Source: Acanthosepion pharaonis
Taxonomy: Eukaryota > Mollusca > Cephalopoda > Sepiida > Sepiidae
Length of the DNA: 64,000 bases
Direction: 5' to 3'
NCBI GenBank assembly: GCA_903632075.3
Contig: CAHIKZ030002090.1
Span: 1,041,001-1,105,000 of the forward strand
The translations under genes and the position numbers were made by a program. Each line of letters starts with the position of its first letter. Position 1 is the first letter of the stretch. The notes below the pieces were generated by a model. It ran no database searches. It was not told where the DNA came from and saw only the letters and a list, made by a program, of their open reading frames with translations. Of the stretch, positions 22,693 to 33,130 are shown in pieces.

Positions 22693-22860
22693 AAGAGATT
22701 GATTGTTTGATTTTTACAGCTTATCAACCCTTTAGAGGTTATTTAAAGCCAGAAACATGTTTTGTAGGAGGTTGCTAATGTTCCAAAGTGGTTCCTCATC
22801 TAAGTACTAACTAGACTTGACTAACCACACTTGACACTACTTAACTTTTGTGATTGAATA
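22693..22860 (-). mobile_element. Rearranged 5S-derived SINE (tail joined to 5S core)
   Basis: The left part (22693-22770) is the SINE tail with GATTGATTGTTTGATTTTTA and CAGCTTATCAACCC. Directly after it, 22776-22860 reads on the minus strand as the 5S middle and box C region (AAGTAGTGTCAAG, TTAGTACTTAGATGAGG). The body and tRNA-like part are missing. A short internal duplication (CTTGACTAACCACACTTGAC) is visible within the 5S part. It abuts the hAT end at 22688. Confidence 0.68.
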
Positions 22861-24234
22861 AGAACTGGTGTTTTCAGCATGATTAGATTGTAGGCCAAGT
22901 CTAAGAGAAAAATCCTGAATTCAGAACTGATGGCATCAATGGAGAACCACTCTACTATCTTTTCTAAGAAGTCATGGCAATTCATAAAGAAAAGGAATTT
23001 GTGAAGAACCATGATATATCATATTAAGAATGTTAATTGTATTTACAATATCGGTCATGCTCATGTTGGATTACCTCCTAATTTTTGAAACCACTACTAG
23101 GAGACACTTTCAGGACTATAAATATTCTCCAATATTTTTCTCACCCTCTTCTTTCTTTTTCTGCTTACACATCAACATGTAAGTCTCTCATGGAAGAACA
23201 TGTTTCCTTTGGGAAACACATGAACAATACATATATAGACACACATGCACACTTAGGTATGCACATTCACTCACTACACATACTTTGGACCATTAGATTT
23301 TCACATTTATTTGGCACATACATTATTGTCTTTGTCACTTGTAACCTTTCTTGTTAATACATTATCATGTGTTTGTACATATATATTGGTGTTTGTTGTT
23401 TATTTCCATTTATTTATGTGGACCCACATCCTGAGTCGGCCATGTTTGTTGTGGATATTTCAAGAGACAGATGTGTTTATCTCTCAATGTATACACTGGC
23501 CCACAACACTTATAGCTTCAGTTAAAGTCACTTAATCATATTTAAAGCATTAATCATATTAATTCATCTGACATTGGTCATTATATCTGCCATATTCTAC
23601 ATTGTTAAGTGCATTCACTCCTATCAGGATTTAGTGGGTTTTTTTTTTAAATTTCACCTTCCATGCTCTTATCCACCTCCATTCATTTATTTTCATAAAA
23701 ACGACCTAAAAAAATCAGTACAAAAAAATGACCATTTAGAATTGTTAAACTGCTTTGATAAAGATTCCTAAACTTAATTCATTCAATTCTAACAATTCAT
23801 TAAAATCTAAAGGATTCTAAATAATATTTTAGTCATGTAACATGCCATCTTGCCTCTTTATTTTAAAAACAATCTAAGAGACATGACTAAGCAAAGGACA
23901 TTGAAAGATGAGCTCTTAATTCTATTGAAGGAAAACAAACTCTTGCAGGTGTTGTGCAGAAATGTAAACATTGAATATGAACAAGAATTAGGTTACTTAA
24001 AAGATATAAAACATATTGTAATGCTAATCAAAAGATGTGTTTCTGACAGACCAGTTTGCTTTTTTTACTCCAACTTATGTAGAGTTGCAACAACAGATGC
24101 TCTGTGAAGAAATGAACAACAAGGGCAGAACATTAGAAACATGCTTTGTAAAGTTTATATATATATTTTGAAAAGTTTTGATAGAGAAGAAAATTGTTTT
24201 ACATCTCATTAAATATTAAATTAAATTTATCCTT
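22861..24234. other. Unassigned DNA; one unexplained open frame
   Basis: Nothing recognised. The frame 23850-24107 (85 codons, with MTKQRTLKDELLILLKENK) is lysine- and leucine-rich and could be a transposon relic, but no motif supports a family. 23085-23535 is CA/GT-rich with chance frames. Confidence 0.4.
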
Positions 24235-24462
24235 AAGTGGAAAGATTATATTGAATCAATTGCTAAGAAAGTCAGTTCACTGTGTTGTGCTAGACAATTT
24301 CCTTACCAGAATCTATCTTACACATTTATATGTCTACCATTCACCCATGCATATTGAATATTATTGCTACATCTAGTCTGGTGTTTCTGTTATGTATTAA
24401 GAGATTCTTGATAAACTCCAAAGAAGAATCTGCAATGTCATCAGTCCTGACCTGGCATTATT
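24235..24462 (+). pseudogene. Jockey/CR1-type LINE fragment
   Basis: Starts WKDYIESIAKK and continues through a STIHPCI-like region and LDKLQRRICNVISPDLA, matching the region after the RT core in sister copies. About 230 bp, broken by frame changes. Confidence 0.75.
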
Positions 24463-24599
24463 TAATTTTGTTCTTTGAGTAAATTTGTTCTTTTAGTTTA
24501 CATGTCAAATTTTTTCTTTTTGTTCTTGTTTTTACATTTTTAAATTTGCTTCCCTTCACTTTGTAGATGGACTTTGTTTTAATTTGTGTATGTTTTTTT

Positions 24600-25175
24600 T
24601 AAGTAGCTGCTACTGATGCTACTAATGTTATAGAGGGGGTTCACAGGAGCTGTGATCGAAAATATGTGGTGGGATAAATTAAAATCCAAAATTAGGTCCT
24701 TTGTTGCTGATTATAGTCATCCACACAATCTAATTAGATTATCAGTGCAAATGGCATGTGAGGAAAAAATTGAGGGCAGTTAAATCCCATGATAGTGGGG
24801 AAATAGCCTTAGCTAGGGCAGAGTTGGCTTTTTTGCTTATCAAGAAGGATCCAGTTAGGGCCACATTAAAAAGAATGGCTTCTGAGGCAACAAATATGGC
24901 CACTGAACTGCATGCAGAGGAAGTGAGAAATGCATCCAATAGATATATCATGTGTATCACATTACTGGATAAGCGGACAGTGACAACAAATGTGGGCATA
25001 TGTGAAGCTCCTTGTGACTACTTTTAGGATCTGTTCACCTAGGAGCACAGTCTGAGCACTGCTGAGTTTGAAGCCTATTTTGACGATATTCTCTGCCTCA
25101 AGGTGGCTGAAGTGGCTGGGTGCAAGGGTATCATCATAGAGTTGGAAATCTGAGAAGTTCTCTTAAAGTTCCAGT
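24600..25175 (+). pseudogene. LINE ORF fragment from endonuclease-RT linker, other clade
   Basis: The frame 24758-25027 contains ARAELAFLLIKKDPVRATLK and NASNRYIMCITLLDKRTVTT; after one stop it continues in the same frame with STAEFEAYFDDILCLK and CKGIIIELEI. This layout (a conserved segment before EFEAYFDDI, then a CEGIIT-like motif) resembles the linker between endonuclease and RT in some LINE proteins. It differs from the jockey/CR1 and RTE families elsewhere in this window. The RT itself is missing. Confidence 0.55.
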
Positions 25176-25547
25176 ATTATATTCCATCTATCTCATAATA
25201 ATATCATATCATACCATAGCATTAATCATATTATATCATACATTTCATATATTTGTCATGTTTATTTTATTTCTGACAATACTAGTCCAAATCATTAGTC
25301 CACCATCTCTTGTTATTTTCTAAGTCATGCTGGTTGACTAATTCCATAAAGGACAAAACTTCTAACCCTTTCTATCAAATCTGTCCAATTTTGCTCTAGA
25401 TTACAGCTGAGAAATCAATTTTCATGTACTAGTTTTTCCAATATACACATTTCTATTTGTGATATATACTTAAAGATGGTAGTTTGAATGCTTTCATGCC
25501 TTTAGCCAAAGGTTTTAATATTTTGCATGTTTTTTTCTCTGTTTATA

Positions 25548-25675
25548 TTCTAGTCCTGGGTAAGACAATACACTGCATCCAGCAGCAAGGCCTCTGATCA
25601 GGAGATTAGATGTTCTTTGAGGAGTGTGGAACCACCTCTTAATTGCTGTTGTTCCTAGGTGGGATATCAATTATT
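25548..25675 (-). repeat. Dispersed repeat family E, reverse copy
   Basis: The reverse complement matches 25890-26015 and 61110-61250: CAGCAATTAAGAGGTGGTTCC, then CTCCTGATCAGAGGCC and TTACCCAGGACT. It faces the forward copy 180 bp downstream. Probably SINE-like; source RNA not identified. Confidence 0.6.
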
Positions 25676-25854
25676 TATTGCCAAATTCTAAATATATTTT
25701 GAAGACAATAGTATGCTTTCAACTACAGATAAAAATGTATCACTGGTCATTTTACTATAAATATGTATTGTGGGGCAATTTTTATATAAACATGTGTTTC
25801 TGGTATTTTTACAATAAAAATTTATTTTTATACTTTCATAGTGTTGTGTTTTTG

Positions 25855-26015
25855 TTTGAGTGTTCACTATTTGCCCATAGCTGGAACCCTAACAGGTGCT
25901 ACCACCCTGGGTTTTAGTGGAGCTGTGAATAACAGCAATTAAGTAGTGTTTCTAGGCTTCAAAATACCTCCTGATTAGAGGTTGTATTGGCAGATGTAGT
26001 TTATAGTCATACCCA
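25855..26015 (+). repeat. Dispersed repeat family E, forward copy
   Basis: Contains TTTGCCCATAGCTGGAACCC, AACAGGTGCTACCACCCTGG and CCTGATTAGAGG; the same order occurs at 61070-61250. With the reverse copy at 25548 it forms an inverted pair. Confidence 0.65.
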
Positions 26016-26029
26016 GTACTGTGTCCCAA

Positions 26030-26145
26030 GAGAAGACCAGAGGATACAATGTTAGAAATGTTGTTATAACACCAACAAAAGACGCTAGTCTGAATGTAAA
26101 TAATGCAAATAATTATAATTCCTCATCCAAAAAATTCAGACAAAA
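26030..26145 (+). repeat. SINE family B tail, degraded
   Basis: AGAAGACCAGAGGATACAA, then AGTCTGAATGTAAATAATG and TTCCTCATCCAAAAAATTCA correspond in order to the 3' part of SINE B at 36670-36775. Head missing. Confidence 0.55.
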
Positions 26146-26745
26146 AATGTACTACAATTTAAATATTGGAAGTGTTTTAACAAAGGACAGAAAATGAGAC
26201 ACCGAAATCCAAAGGTGCATTGGGATAGTGAAAAATGCCTTTCAAAAAGCTAAGCAAAGTATTAAGAAACTGGAAAATTTCATTAGAAACAAAGAAAAGT
26301 GTACTGAAATGTTATATAATATCAGTCCTTCTATATTGCCGTGAATGCTGAGCAATCTCTTTAAAGATAAAGTAGAAACTTGAAGCAACAGAAATGTGGT
26401 TCTACAGAAGGACAATGAGAATACCATAGACCAAACATGTGAGCAATGACAAAGTTTTAAAGAAAATGGAAACAAAAAGCACACCTGTACTTAACATAAG
26501 AAAGTGATAGTTAAAATATCTAGGGTACATAATAAGGAAAGTGGGCTTGGAAAATTTGATACTCACAAGACATATTGAAAGCTAGACTGATAAAAGAAAA
26601 AAACCCATAACCTACCTACCTACCTACCTACCTACCTACCTACCAATCTAACGGGCTGGCAGAAGAGGGTTTAAGAGAGATAAAAAAAAGACAAAATTTA
26701 CTAAGAGCTACAAGAGACTGAAGAGAATTGTATCACAAAAGCATA
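26146..26745 (+). pseudogene. RTE-type LINE 3' part with in-frame TACC microsatellite
   Basis: The plus strand encodes, with shifts, the post-RT region: KNAFQKAKQSIKKLENFIRN (about 26230), a degraded LLYGSECW-type block near 26330, EATEMWFYRRTMRIP-like sequence near 26383-26430 and a FLGHIMRKVGLENL-like block near 26520-26560. The (TACC) run at 26612-26643 lies after it, and AEEGLREIKKRQNLLRATRD near 26660-26720 is the C-terminus. The reverse copy at 33.2 kb has the complementary TAGG run at the same place. Inactive. Confidence 0.78.
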
Positions 26746-27370
26746 TCTATCTGATAGGTATTTTCTTTCCAAAGAATCAAATAAATATATAAATATGCCT
26801 CATTTATCAAAGCCAGATTCCTAAGACCCATGTGATAACAACTGCAGAGTATAGGTAGATTTATCCAGCAGAGAAGTAAGGCAGACTGCAATTTGTTTGC
26901 CTAACAATGGTGAATAATGGATGGAGATGCTTAAGGTTGAATCATTCATTCCTCAGGAATTAATATCTGTCATGGACAATCAACATTACTGATATAGATG
27001 GACAATGCATTGACCATGGGCACGTAGATGAATTACTCATATGAAATTAGTAGTTATATATATATATGTGTGTCCTACTGATACCCTGCTGGTATATTAA
27101 ATACACATAAATAATAATGGATTCTTGATATTTTCCAGAATCAATTACTGATGCAAGAGTACATCAGTAAGTTTGAAGTTTGATATATAATTTAACTAAA
27201 TTTTAATCTGAAATTTTCACTGTATAACATTCAGTCTAATATTCACCACAGAATTAAGTGCCTTGACAAGGAAGAAATTATGTTGAAACATAAATATTTG
27301 TTGTATAAAATAAATTCTTTTTTATTACTTGGATAATACAATGCTTTCATACAGAAAAATAATTAGTATT
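26746..27370. other. AT-rich spacer
   Basis: No family recognised; short TA run at 27056-27067. Confidence 0.5.
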
Positions 27371-28200
27371 TTTTTTATCAATGTTCACCTAATATAAGGC
27401 CACAAAGCCACTCAAGGTAGAGGGTTACTGTGTTGTATAAGTGTAAGAAAGGGCAAAAAGTGAAGTTATGCAAGAAAAAATAATGGATAACTATAGACTT
27501 GAGAGAGGCATGGTGGTGTAATGGATAGCAGCTTGGATTGAGGAATTGGAGAGCCGAGTTCAAATTCTAGTCGAATCCATTACATTCACTTATGTGTTAA
27601 TACCCTTGGAAAAGGTGTGAATCCTCTTCTTCTCACACCAGTTATGGGTAAATAGCAGGACAGACTGGGTTGTATAGTCTTGGATGGCAACTGGTCTACC
27701 ACAGAAAGAAATGGCAACCTATTGCAGGAAAAAATTCTGCCTCATCAGTCATGTATCGAAAGATACATGATCACCCAAGCAAGTATCACACATGGCACAT
27801 AACTGATTGACGTGCTAATACCCTTGAGAAAGATATGAATCCTCTTCTCACCCCAGCTATTGGTAAATAACAGGACAGATTGGGTTCTATAGTATGGATG
27901 GCAACTGGTCTACCACAGAAAGAAATGGCAACCTACTGCAGGAAAAAAACTCTGCCTTGTTAGTCATGTATTGAAAGATACATGATCATCCAAGCAAGTA
28001 TCAGACATGGCACATAACTGACTGACTGACAGACTTGAAGGGGTCAAGAATTAATTAGTGAACAATATTCAGTTCAGTCAGAGATGTTAAAAGTATACAA
28101 TGGAAATAAGAAACCAGAAATCCGATCCTTAACAGGAAACAAGGGGTAAATACAGACCTAATAAAAATTTAAACAAACTGTAGTTTGTAAATTTACAATA
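27371..28200 (+). repeat. Dispersed repeat family D, copy 2, split by SINE A
   Basis: T-rich start, CCACAAAGCCACTCAAGG at about 27400, GGATAACTATAGACTTGA, then after the SINE the D sequence resumes with ACTTGAAGGGGTCAAGA at 28033. The interruption and its 8-bp target duplication show D was there first. Confidence 0.65.
27503..28030 (+). mobile_element. tRNA-derived SINE A, head plus duplicated body
   Basis: tRNA-like head 27507-27570: GGCATGGTGGTGTAATGGAT (A-box region) and CCGAGTTCAAATTCTAG (B-box region). The body follows with GCTATGGGTAAATAGCAGG-like, TGGCAACTGGTCTACCAC, AAATGGCAACCTA and CATGTATCGAAAGATACATG, ending CATAACTGATTGA at about 27806. A second, headless body follows at 27807-28030 with the same order. 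Flanking 8-bp direct repeats AGACTTGA (27495-27502, 28031-28038) show both units inserted as one. No protein coding; mobilised by a LINE. Other copies: 30720, 41595, 42430. Confidence 0.85.
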
Positions 28201-28559
28201 GACATACAACTTCTTAAAATTCTGCTTATCTTTTTCAACAAAAAACGTTTGTTCTTTTCAGGTGTGAAAATATTTATGTACTTATTATTGTGTTAAAATA
28301 CAACAGTGCCCTCTTACTTGTAGTTTCATTGAACTCTGGTTTCATTTACTTGATACAAACCTTGGAAATAAAAAAGTTCATCAGTTTTGTTTAATAATAG
28401 AGGTAAAGTGCAAAGGTTATGAGTTTTTTTTTGTTTTTTGTACAATAATATTTACCCTGTGGAAGGCCCAAGAGTCACTTGAGTCAGAACAGTGATTCTC
28501 AACTGCTATGCTGCAGTGCACTGTTAAGTGTACTTCGAAATATTGTCATGGCATGCATA

Positions 28560-29122
28560 CAAAGTGTCCCAAAATAATGTATACACTCTTTGAATGATTA
28601 TAACTCATTCAATTTATGTATTTTCACTTGTAAATAAGATTAATACAAGAGAAAGAATACAAATTTTAAGAATTTGAGAGTAAAATATACAAAAAACATA
28701 GAAAATTAACTTTAATAAGATAAAAGCTACTTGGGGCAATGGCAGAATGTTCATATAATGATGAGTTCACATCAAGTGCTCAAACTGGTTGCCGTTCTGC
28801 TCAATACAATTTTCATATCTTGAGGAAATAGTCCTACAAATGTCCAGTATCATTTCCTCTGGTATTTGAGCACATTCTTCAATTGCTACTCTCATTTCAG
28901 CAATTGTTTCAGGTTTCCTGCTGTAAACTTTATCTTTTAGAATTCCCCACAAAAAGAAATCCAAGGGTGTCAAATCTGGTGATCTAGGTGGGTATTCAAC
29001 TGTCCCTCTTCTTCCAATCCATTTGTTTTGCATATTTTCATCCATATAAGTTCTCACATCACGGTAATGTATTATTAACTATTAATATTTAAAGAGTGTA
29101 TACATTATTTTGGGACACCCTG
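28560..29122 (-). mobile_element. Mariner-type deletion derivative, 563 bp
   Basis: 32-bp terminal inverted repeats with two mismatches (left CAAAGTGTCCC, right end reading CAGGGTGTCCC, both then AAAATAATGTATAC) and TA target duplications at 28558-28559 and 29123-29124. The minus strand carries the C-terminal third of a transposase. The near-identical ends suggest a fairly recent insertion into the hAT element. Confidence 0.88.
28767..29057 (-). pseudogene. Mariner-family transposase, C-terminal fragment
   Basis: Open for 96 codons. SPDLTPLDFFLWGILKDKVY (about residues 27-46) is the signature around the last catalytic acidic residue of mariner/IS630-type transposases; the segment before it (VEYPPR) also fits. 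The N-terminal DNA-binding domain and the first two catalytic residues were removed by the internal deletion, so the piece cannot transpose the element. The methionine at the start is internal. No stop within the fragment, which supports youth. Confidence 0.85.
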
Positions 29123-29128
29123 TATATA

Positions 29129-29778
29129 CCGGATGTAACAGCAAAATTGTTCAAATCATGTAACAGCATGGGATAATTTTCCATCCCAGAAAATGTTTAA
29201 TATCTAAATAAACACTAAACTAATTGAGTTTCTTTTTTCCAGGTTTTCAGATAAGATATTTAGCTATCTTGACACCATTTATCATAAGAATCACTGAAAA
29301 ATTCTTTGAGTTATCTCGCTAGAAAGAGAATGGATTAAAATCATTTTGTGTCAGCCCTGCTGTCTTCCCAAATGAGCAATAGTGAGAGGAAAAATGTCAT
29401 TCAGGCCTTCAGTAATGGTACGAACGTTCATACTTTGGCTTCCATCTTCAAAATCCATTCAAGAACCATCAAGAGAAAGGTGAATAAGTTTAAAATAGAG
29501 GGGATAGTAGAGAGGAAAACTGGATCAGGAGGTAACAGCAGGAAGAGGGATCATCATTTCAACTTAGAGCTAAAGAGATGAATTAGAAAAGATCCAACTC
29601 AGTTCATAAGTTGTTTGGTATGTAAGAGAGAAGTTTCAGCTATGACAGTCCAAAGAACAGTGAAAAAGACTTGAAAATGAAATTGTATGTGAAACATGTA
29701 AAGCATCTTGTTACTTCAGGACAGAAAGAAGGTTAGAGAGGGCAAAGATCATCTTGAATAAGTTGGAAAATGATCTTG

Positions 29779-29821
<43 letters not shown>

Positions 29822-30100
29822 AGCTTAATTTGAATCCTTCATGAGCTTCTGATTCTTAGCTATGATTAATTAATGATGAACATGTCATTTTCTTTCATGA
29901 TTGATTACATCACAATTCTTCTGTTCAGTTTGGAGAGTAATTATACATTCTTATTGCTCAAAGTCCAAGTGTTATAAAAACCTTGGAAAATCCAGTGAGA
30001 TATCTTTAATCATTTCTATGATACAATGGTTCAAAGCTTAATCTAACAATTGGACAATTTTGCTGTTACATGATTTGGATAATTTTGATATTATACCCGG
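29129..30100 (+). mobile_element. Tc1-like element, 972 bp, internally replaced by (TA)n
   Basis: Ends CCGGATGTAACAG (left) and, reversed, CCGGGTATAATATC (right), with longer imperfect inverted repeats inside (CAAATCATGTAACAGC on both sides). TA duplications at 29127-29128 and 30101-30102. The plus strand carries the N-terminal half of a Tc1-type transposase; the catalytic part is missing and a TA run occupies 29779-29818. The element starts six bases from the mariner end. Confidence 0.8.
29348..29755 (+). pseudogene. Tc1-like transposase, DNA-binding half
   Basis: The first open part (29348-29581) encodes MSNSERKNVIQAFSNGTNVH at residues 9-28, then HSRTIKRKVNKFK and ERKTGSGGNSRKRDHH: a paired helix-turn-helix with a GRPR-like linker (GGNSRKR), as in Tc1 transposases. 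After a stop, IRKDPTQF, SAMTVQRTVKK and GREGKDHLE continue the second helix-turn-helix in one or another frame. The DDE catalytic domain is missing. The methionine at residue 1 or 9 may be the original start region. Confidence 0.8.
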
Positions 30101-30639
30101 TATGTGTGCAGAGGTAGTAATGGTTTCACACTAAATAAGCTGCACAAATAGTTGAATAAAAAAAATAAAGTTCATATCTCTGTGCGTATTTTTTCTAAAT
30201 CTATGGTTTTATTTCATAACATTTAAATGTATCGCCTTTAAAAATTTTGGTAAGTGTGCTGTAATGTTTCCATTTGCTTCTCTGTGTGCCTTTGCTTAAT
30301 AGTTGAGAAACACTGAGTTAGAGAGTTACAGGGTAGGAGGTACAGTTTACAGGTATATGTGAGAAAGATAAAAGTTAACCCTAGACTTGAACTAGGTTGT
30401 GATTGGGGGAGCATTCTCTTGGGTGTTGGTCTCACAAAGCAGCAGTTCATGGGAAGTAGCTGCTTGAGTGCAGCTTACATCTCACCAGTGGAACATGAAG
30501 GGAGTGTGGGTGATTTGGTACAATGTGTATGGCATGGTGGGACTTAGCCATGAAGGTTAAAGCTGGTAGATATGGTATTTAAAAAAAAGGAAGCTATGGA
30601 GAGTTATGATCTTCTACATCATGAAGGAATATTTCTTTT

Positions 30640-31180
30640 TTCTTTTTTTACAATGATGATCACCCTGTAGAAGACCCAAAAGACACTCGAGGTAGAGTGT
30701 TACAGAGCAAGAGGTACAAAGGTATGAATCTTCTTTTCCCTCCAGCTATGGGTAAATAGCAGGATAGATTGGGTTCTATAGCATTGGATGGCAACTAGTC
30801 TACTGCAGAAAGAAATGGCAACCTACTACTGGAAAAAATCTGCCTAGTCAGTGATGTACCGAAAGATACATGATCACCTAAGCATGTATCATGCATGGCA
30901 CATAATTGACTGACTGAGGAAGAAAATGGTTAACTTTAGACCAGAACAGGTTAAGGTTGTAGTGATCAGAGAAACATCATCTTGGGAGTTGGTTCCCCAA
31001 AACCATAGTTTGTGGGAAGAAGCTGCTTGAGTGGCACTTACATCTCACCAGTGAAATATGAAGGTTATGAGAGAGGTTCTCCATCATGTGAATGCCATGG
31101 CTTAGTGATGAAGATTAGAATTGGTGGAACTAAAAATATAGTTTGTCTGAACACTAATGTTAGAATTTACATATACAAAA
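30640..31180 (+). repeat. Dispersed repeat family D, copy 4, split by SINE A
   Basis: CCTGTAGAAGACCCAAAAGA and GGTAGAGTGTTACAGAGC lie on the left; after the SINE, GGTTAACTTTAGACC, TTGGGAGTTGGTTCC and TGTGGGAAGAAGCTGCTTGA. The block ending in AATTGGTGGAACTAA matches the copy at 32.8 kb. Class unknown. Confidence 0.65.
30720..30916 (+). mobile_element. SINE A, 5'-truncated
   Basis: Body only: CCAGCTATGGGTAAATAGCA, TGGCAACTAGTCTACTGCAG, TACCGAAAGATACATGATC, ending ACTGACTGA. tRNA-like head missing. Confidence 0.8.
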
Positions 31181-32510
31181 TCTGTAAAGTGCTGCTTTTA
31201 AGTAAAAAAAAGGTAAAAATTCTCAATAAGGAAAAGAAAAAAAATCAAATGAAGAGGCTGTTAAGACTGACACAGCAAACTTTTATCCATTGCAACAACG
31301 AAATTTGCAAAAAATTGGAATGAGATCACAGAACAATCTAAAAAGAAATTGAAAATGTTGGCAAAATAAGAACAAAAAAATCTTAGCTTTAAGAACGTTA
31401 CAAAAAGAGATTTGGGAAAATTTAAAAGAGTAATAGGCAAGAAAAGTGGATTGACCAGCAAGAAGCTTATAATGTGAATGTAAACAAAGAGAAAAGATTC
31501 TGAATACTAAAAAGATTGACTGAAGACATGAAAGCAACCAAACTGCTTAGCATCATGAAAAGAAATGTGTAAGTTGGGAAAAGTAGTACATAAAAACTGA
31601 GTTAGTAATGACTTTTAGTTATTAATTTTAAGTTACATTGGATGAACCTGATAGCTGGGTGAGAAGTTGTGTATTATAGGCAGTAAAATAATTTTTCCCT
31701 TCTACATTGAAGCTGTTATCAAAATAAATGCAGAGAATTATTGTAAGTTCTTGGCCAAGAGGTTTATTTAAGCTTAACAATATAATGATGGGAGACAATA
31801 CCCTTTCCTATTCTGAAAAGTAGACTATTGCCACCTATGCCAAAAATAGGCTTGAGAGACATGAAATTAATGGAATATTAATCCAATCAAAAACATGTGA
31901 TCCATCACTAAAAGAAATGCACATAAATATGAAAAATAATATTCAAGTAAAGATAATCTCTGAGAAGCAATAAAAGCTAATGAAAGTAATATTAAAGTTA
32001 AAACAGTAGAAAAGTTAATAAGATCAATGATTGAAAGACTGATGAAGGTTATAGAATGGTCAGAATCTATATTGTAAAATAATAAAATTATTTATTCACC
32101 TATATGAGATATGGTATTAACCAAATACATATTTCTAGGACACATATTTATTGGATTTTGATGTAATGGAATAACCAGTTACCCCCATGAATGATTACAC
32201 TATAGGTAGTAAGTACCTATAAAGTCAACCATCTACGAGAGACTTGAGGAAGAGTGAGAAAAAGAAAACGCAAGCATGTCCGAGCTTCCAATTAGTGGCA
32301 CTCATTACTAGATTGACCTGTGTATATAACTGTACCATATTTCATATTGTACTTGTTGTGTACAATAAACCTTTCTTCTAGTATCCACCTGGCATTAAGT
32401 ATTTATTCCCCTAGCATGGACTATAACAGATTTATTTATAAATAAAAGTTTATGTTACTTATTGTTTAGTTGTATTATAAATCCGGGAACCTGCATAACC
32501 AGTTTTCTTT
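31181..32510. other. AT-rich DNA, nothing recognised
   Basis: A-rich sequence on the plus strand; frames on either strand are short and lack known motifs. 32180-32420 is less AT-rich but holds no motif I can assign. Confidence 0.5.
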
Positions 32511-33130
32511 ACCTTTTTTTTTAAATCAATAATCATCTAATACAAGACTCAAGAGCCCTTCAAAGTAGAGGTTGTTATATGGACATAAGAAAAAGAAATA
32601 AGTGAAAATTATGACAATATGTAGGATAGATAATGGTTAACCCTAAACTTGAAGAGGTTATAATTGCAGTGATCAGGTAAGCAACCTCTCAGGAGTCTGT
32701 TCCACAAAATAGCCATTCTTGGGAAGAATCTGTTTGAGTGGAACTTCCTTTTTATAGAGGAATACAAATGATTTCACTCTCTGTATGTGGCAAGGCAGTA
32801 CTTAGCTGTAAAGGTGTGAATTGGTGGAACTAAGGAATGATGTAGCATGTCTGAACATTTGCCATCAAAATAGCAATAGAGTCATGATAGGTTCGTGATG
32901 TTTTGTCTGTGGGAAACAAGCTTTAAGGTTGAAAATAATCCATCACCCATCAGGCTGTGTAAATGATTTTGAATTTTACAAAGTCTGGAAAGTTAGGATT
33001 GAGCAGCTTCAGGCCAAATATAGCAGTAATGTCCTATTTTTAGTCTACTCTAAGTTTTGTAATGATGGATGAATCACTTACTTTCTGAATATTTTTAATA
33101 AGGACAAAAATTATGAAAATCTTACCAACT
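32511..33130 (+). repeat. Dispersed repeat family D, copy 5 (uninterrupted)
   Basis: Best reference for the family: poly-T, ATACAAGACTCAAGAGCCC, GATAATGGTTAACCCTAAAC, TCAGGAGTCTGTTCCACAAA, TTCTTGGGAAGAATCTGTTT, GTGTGAATTGGTGGAACTAA and a tail to about 33070 shared with 11265-11420. No coding frame and no clear terminal repeats. Possibly a non-autonomous element. Confidence 0.6.

Larger units (their letters stand above)
28490..30315 (+). mobile_element. Non-autonomous hAT-like element with two nested transposons
   Basis: Ends are inverted: CAGTGATTCTCAACT at 28490 and AGTTGAGAAACACTG ending at 30315. CAGTG-type ends are typical of hAT elements. The 8 bp outside are AGTCAGAA (left) and AGTTAGAG (right), 6 of 8 identical, consistent with an old 8-bp target duplication. 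Its own sequence is only 28490-28557 and 30103-30315; the rest is a mariner and a Tc1 element. No hAT transposase is present. The right end matches 22488-22688. Confidence 0.75.
28425..30600 (+). repeat. Dispersed repeat family D, copy 3, split by hAT nest
   Basis: Left part 28425-28489 (poly-T, GGAAGGCCCAAGAGTCACTT); right part 30316-30600 (GTTACAGGGTAGGAGGTACA, GTTAACCCTAGACTTGAACT, TTGTGATTGGGGGAGCATTC). Joined, they give the same order as the copies at 30.6 and 32.5 kb, so the hAT element landed inside D. Confidence 0.7.

Noticed and set aside
23850..24107. 85-codon open frame, lysine/leucine rich
   Set aside because: No motif, no splice signals and no second copy; could be chance or an unrecognised relic.
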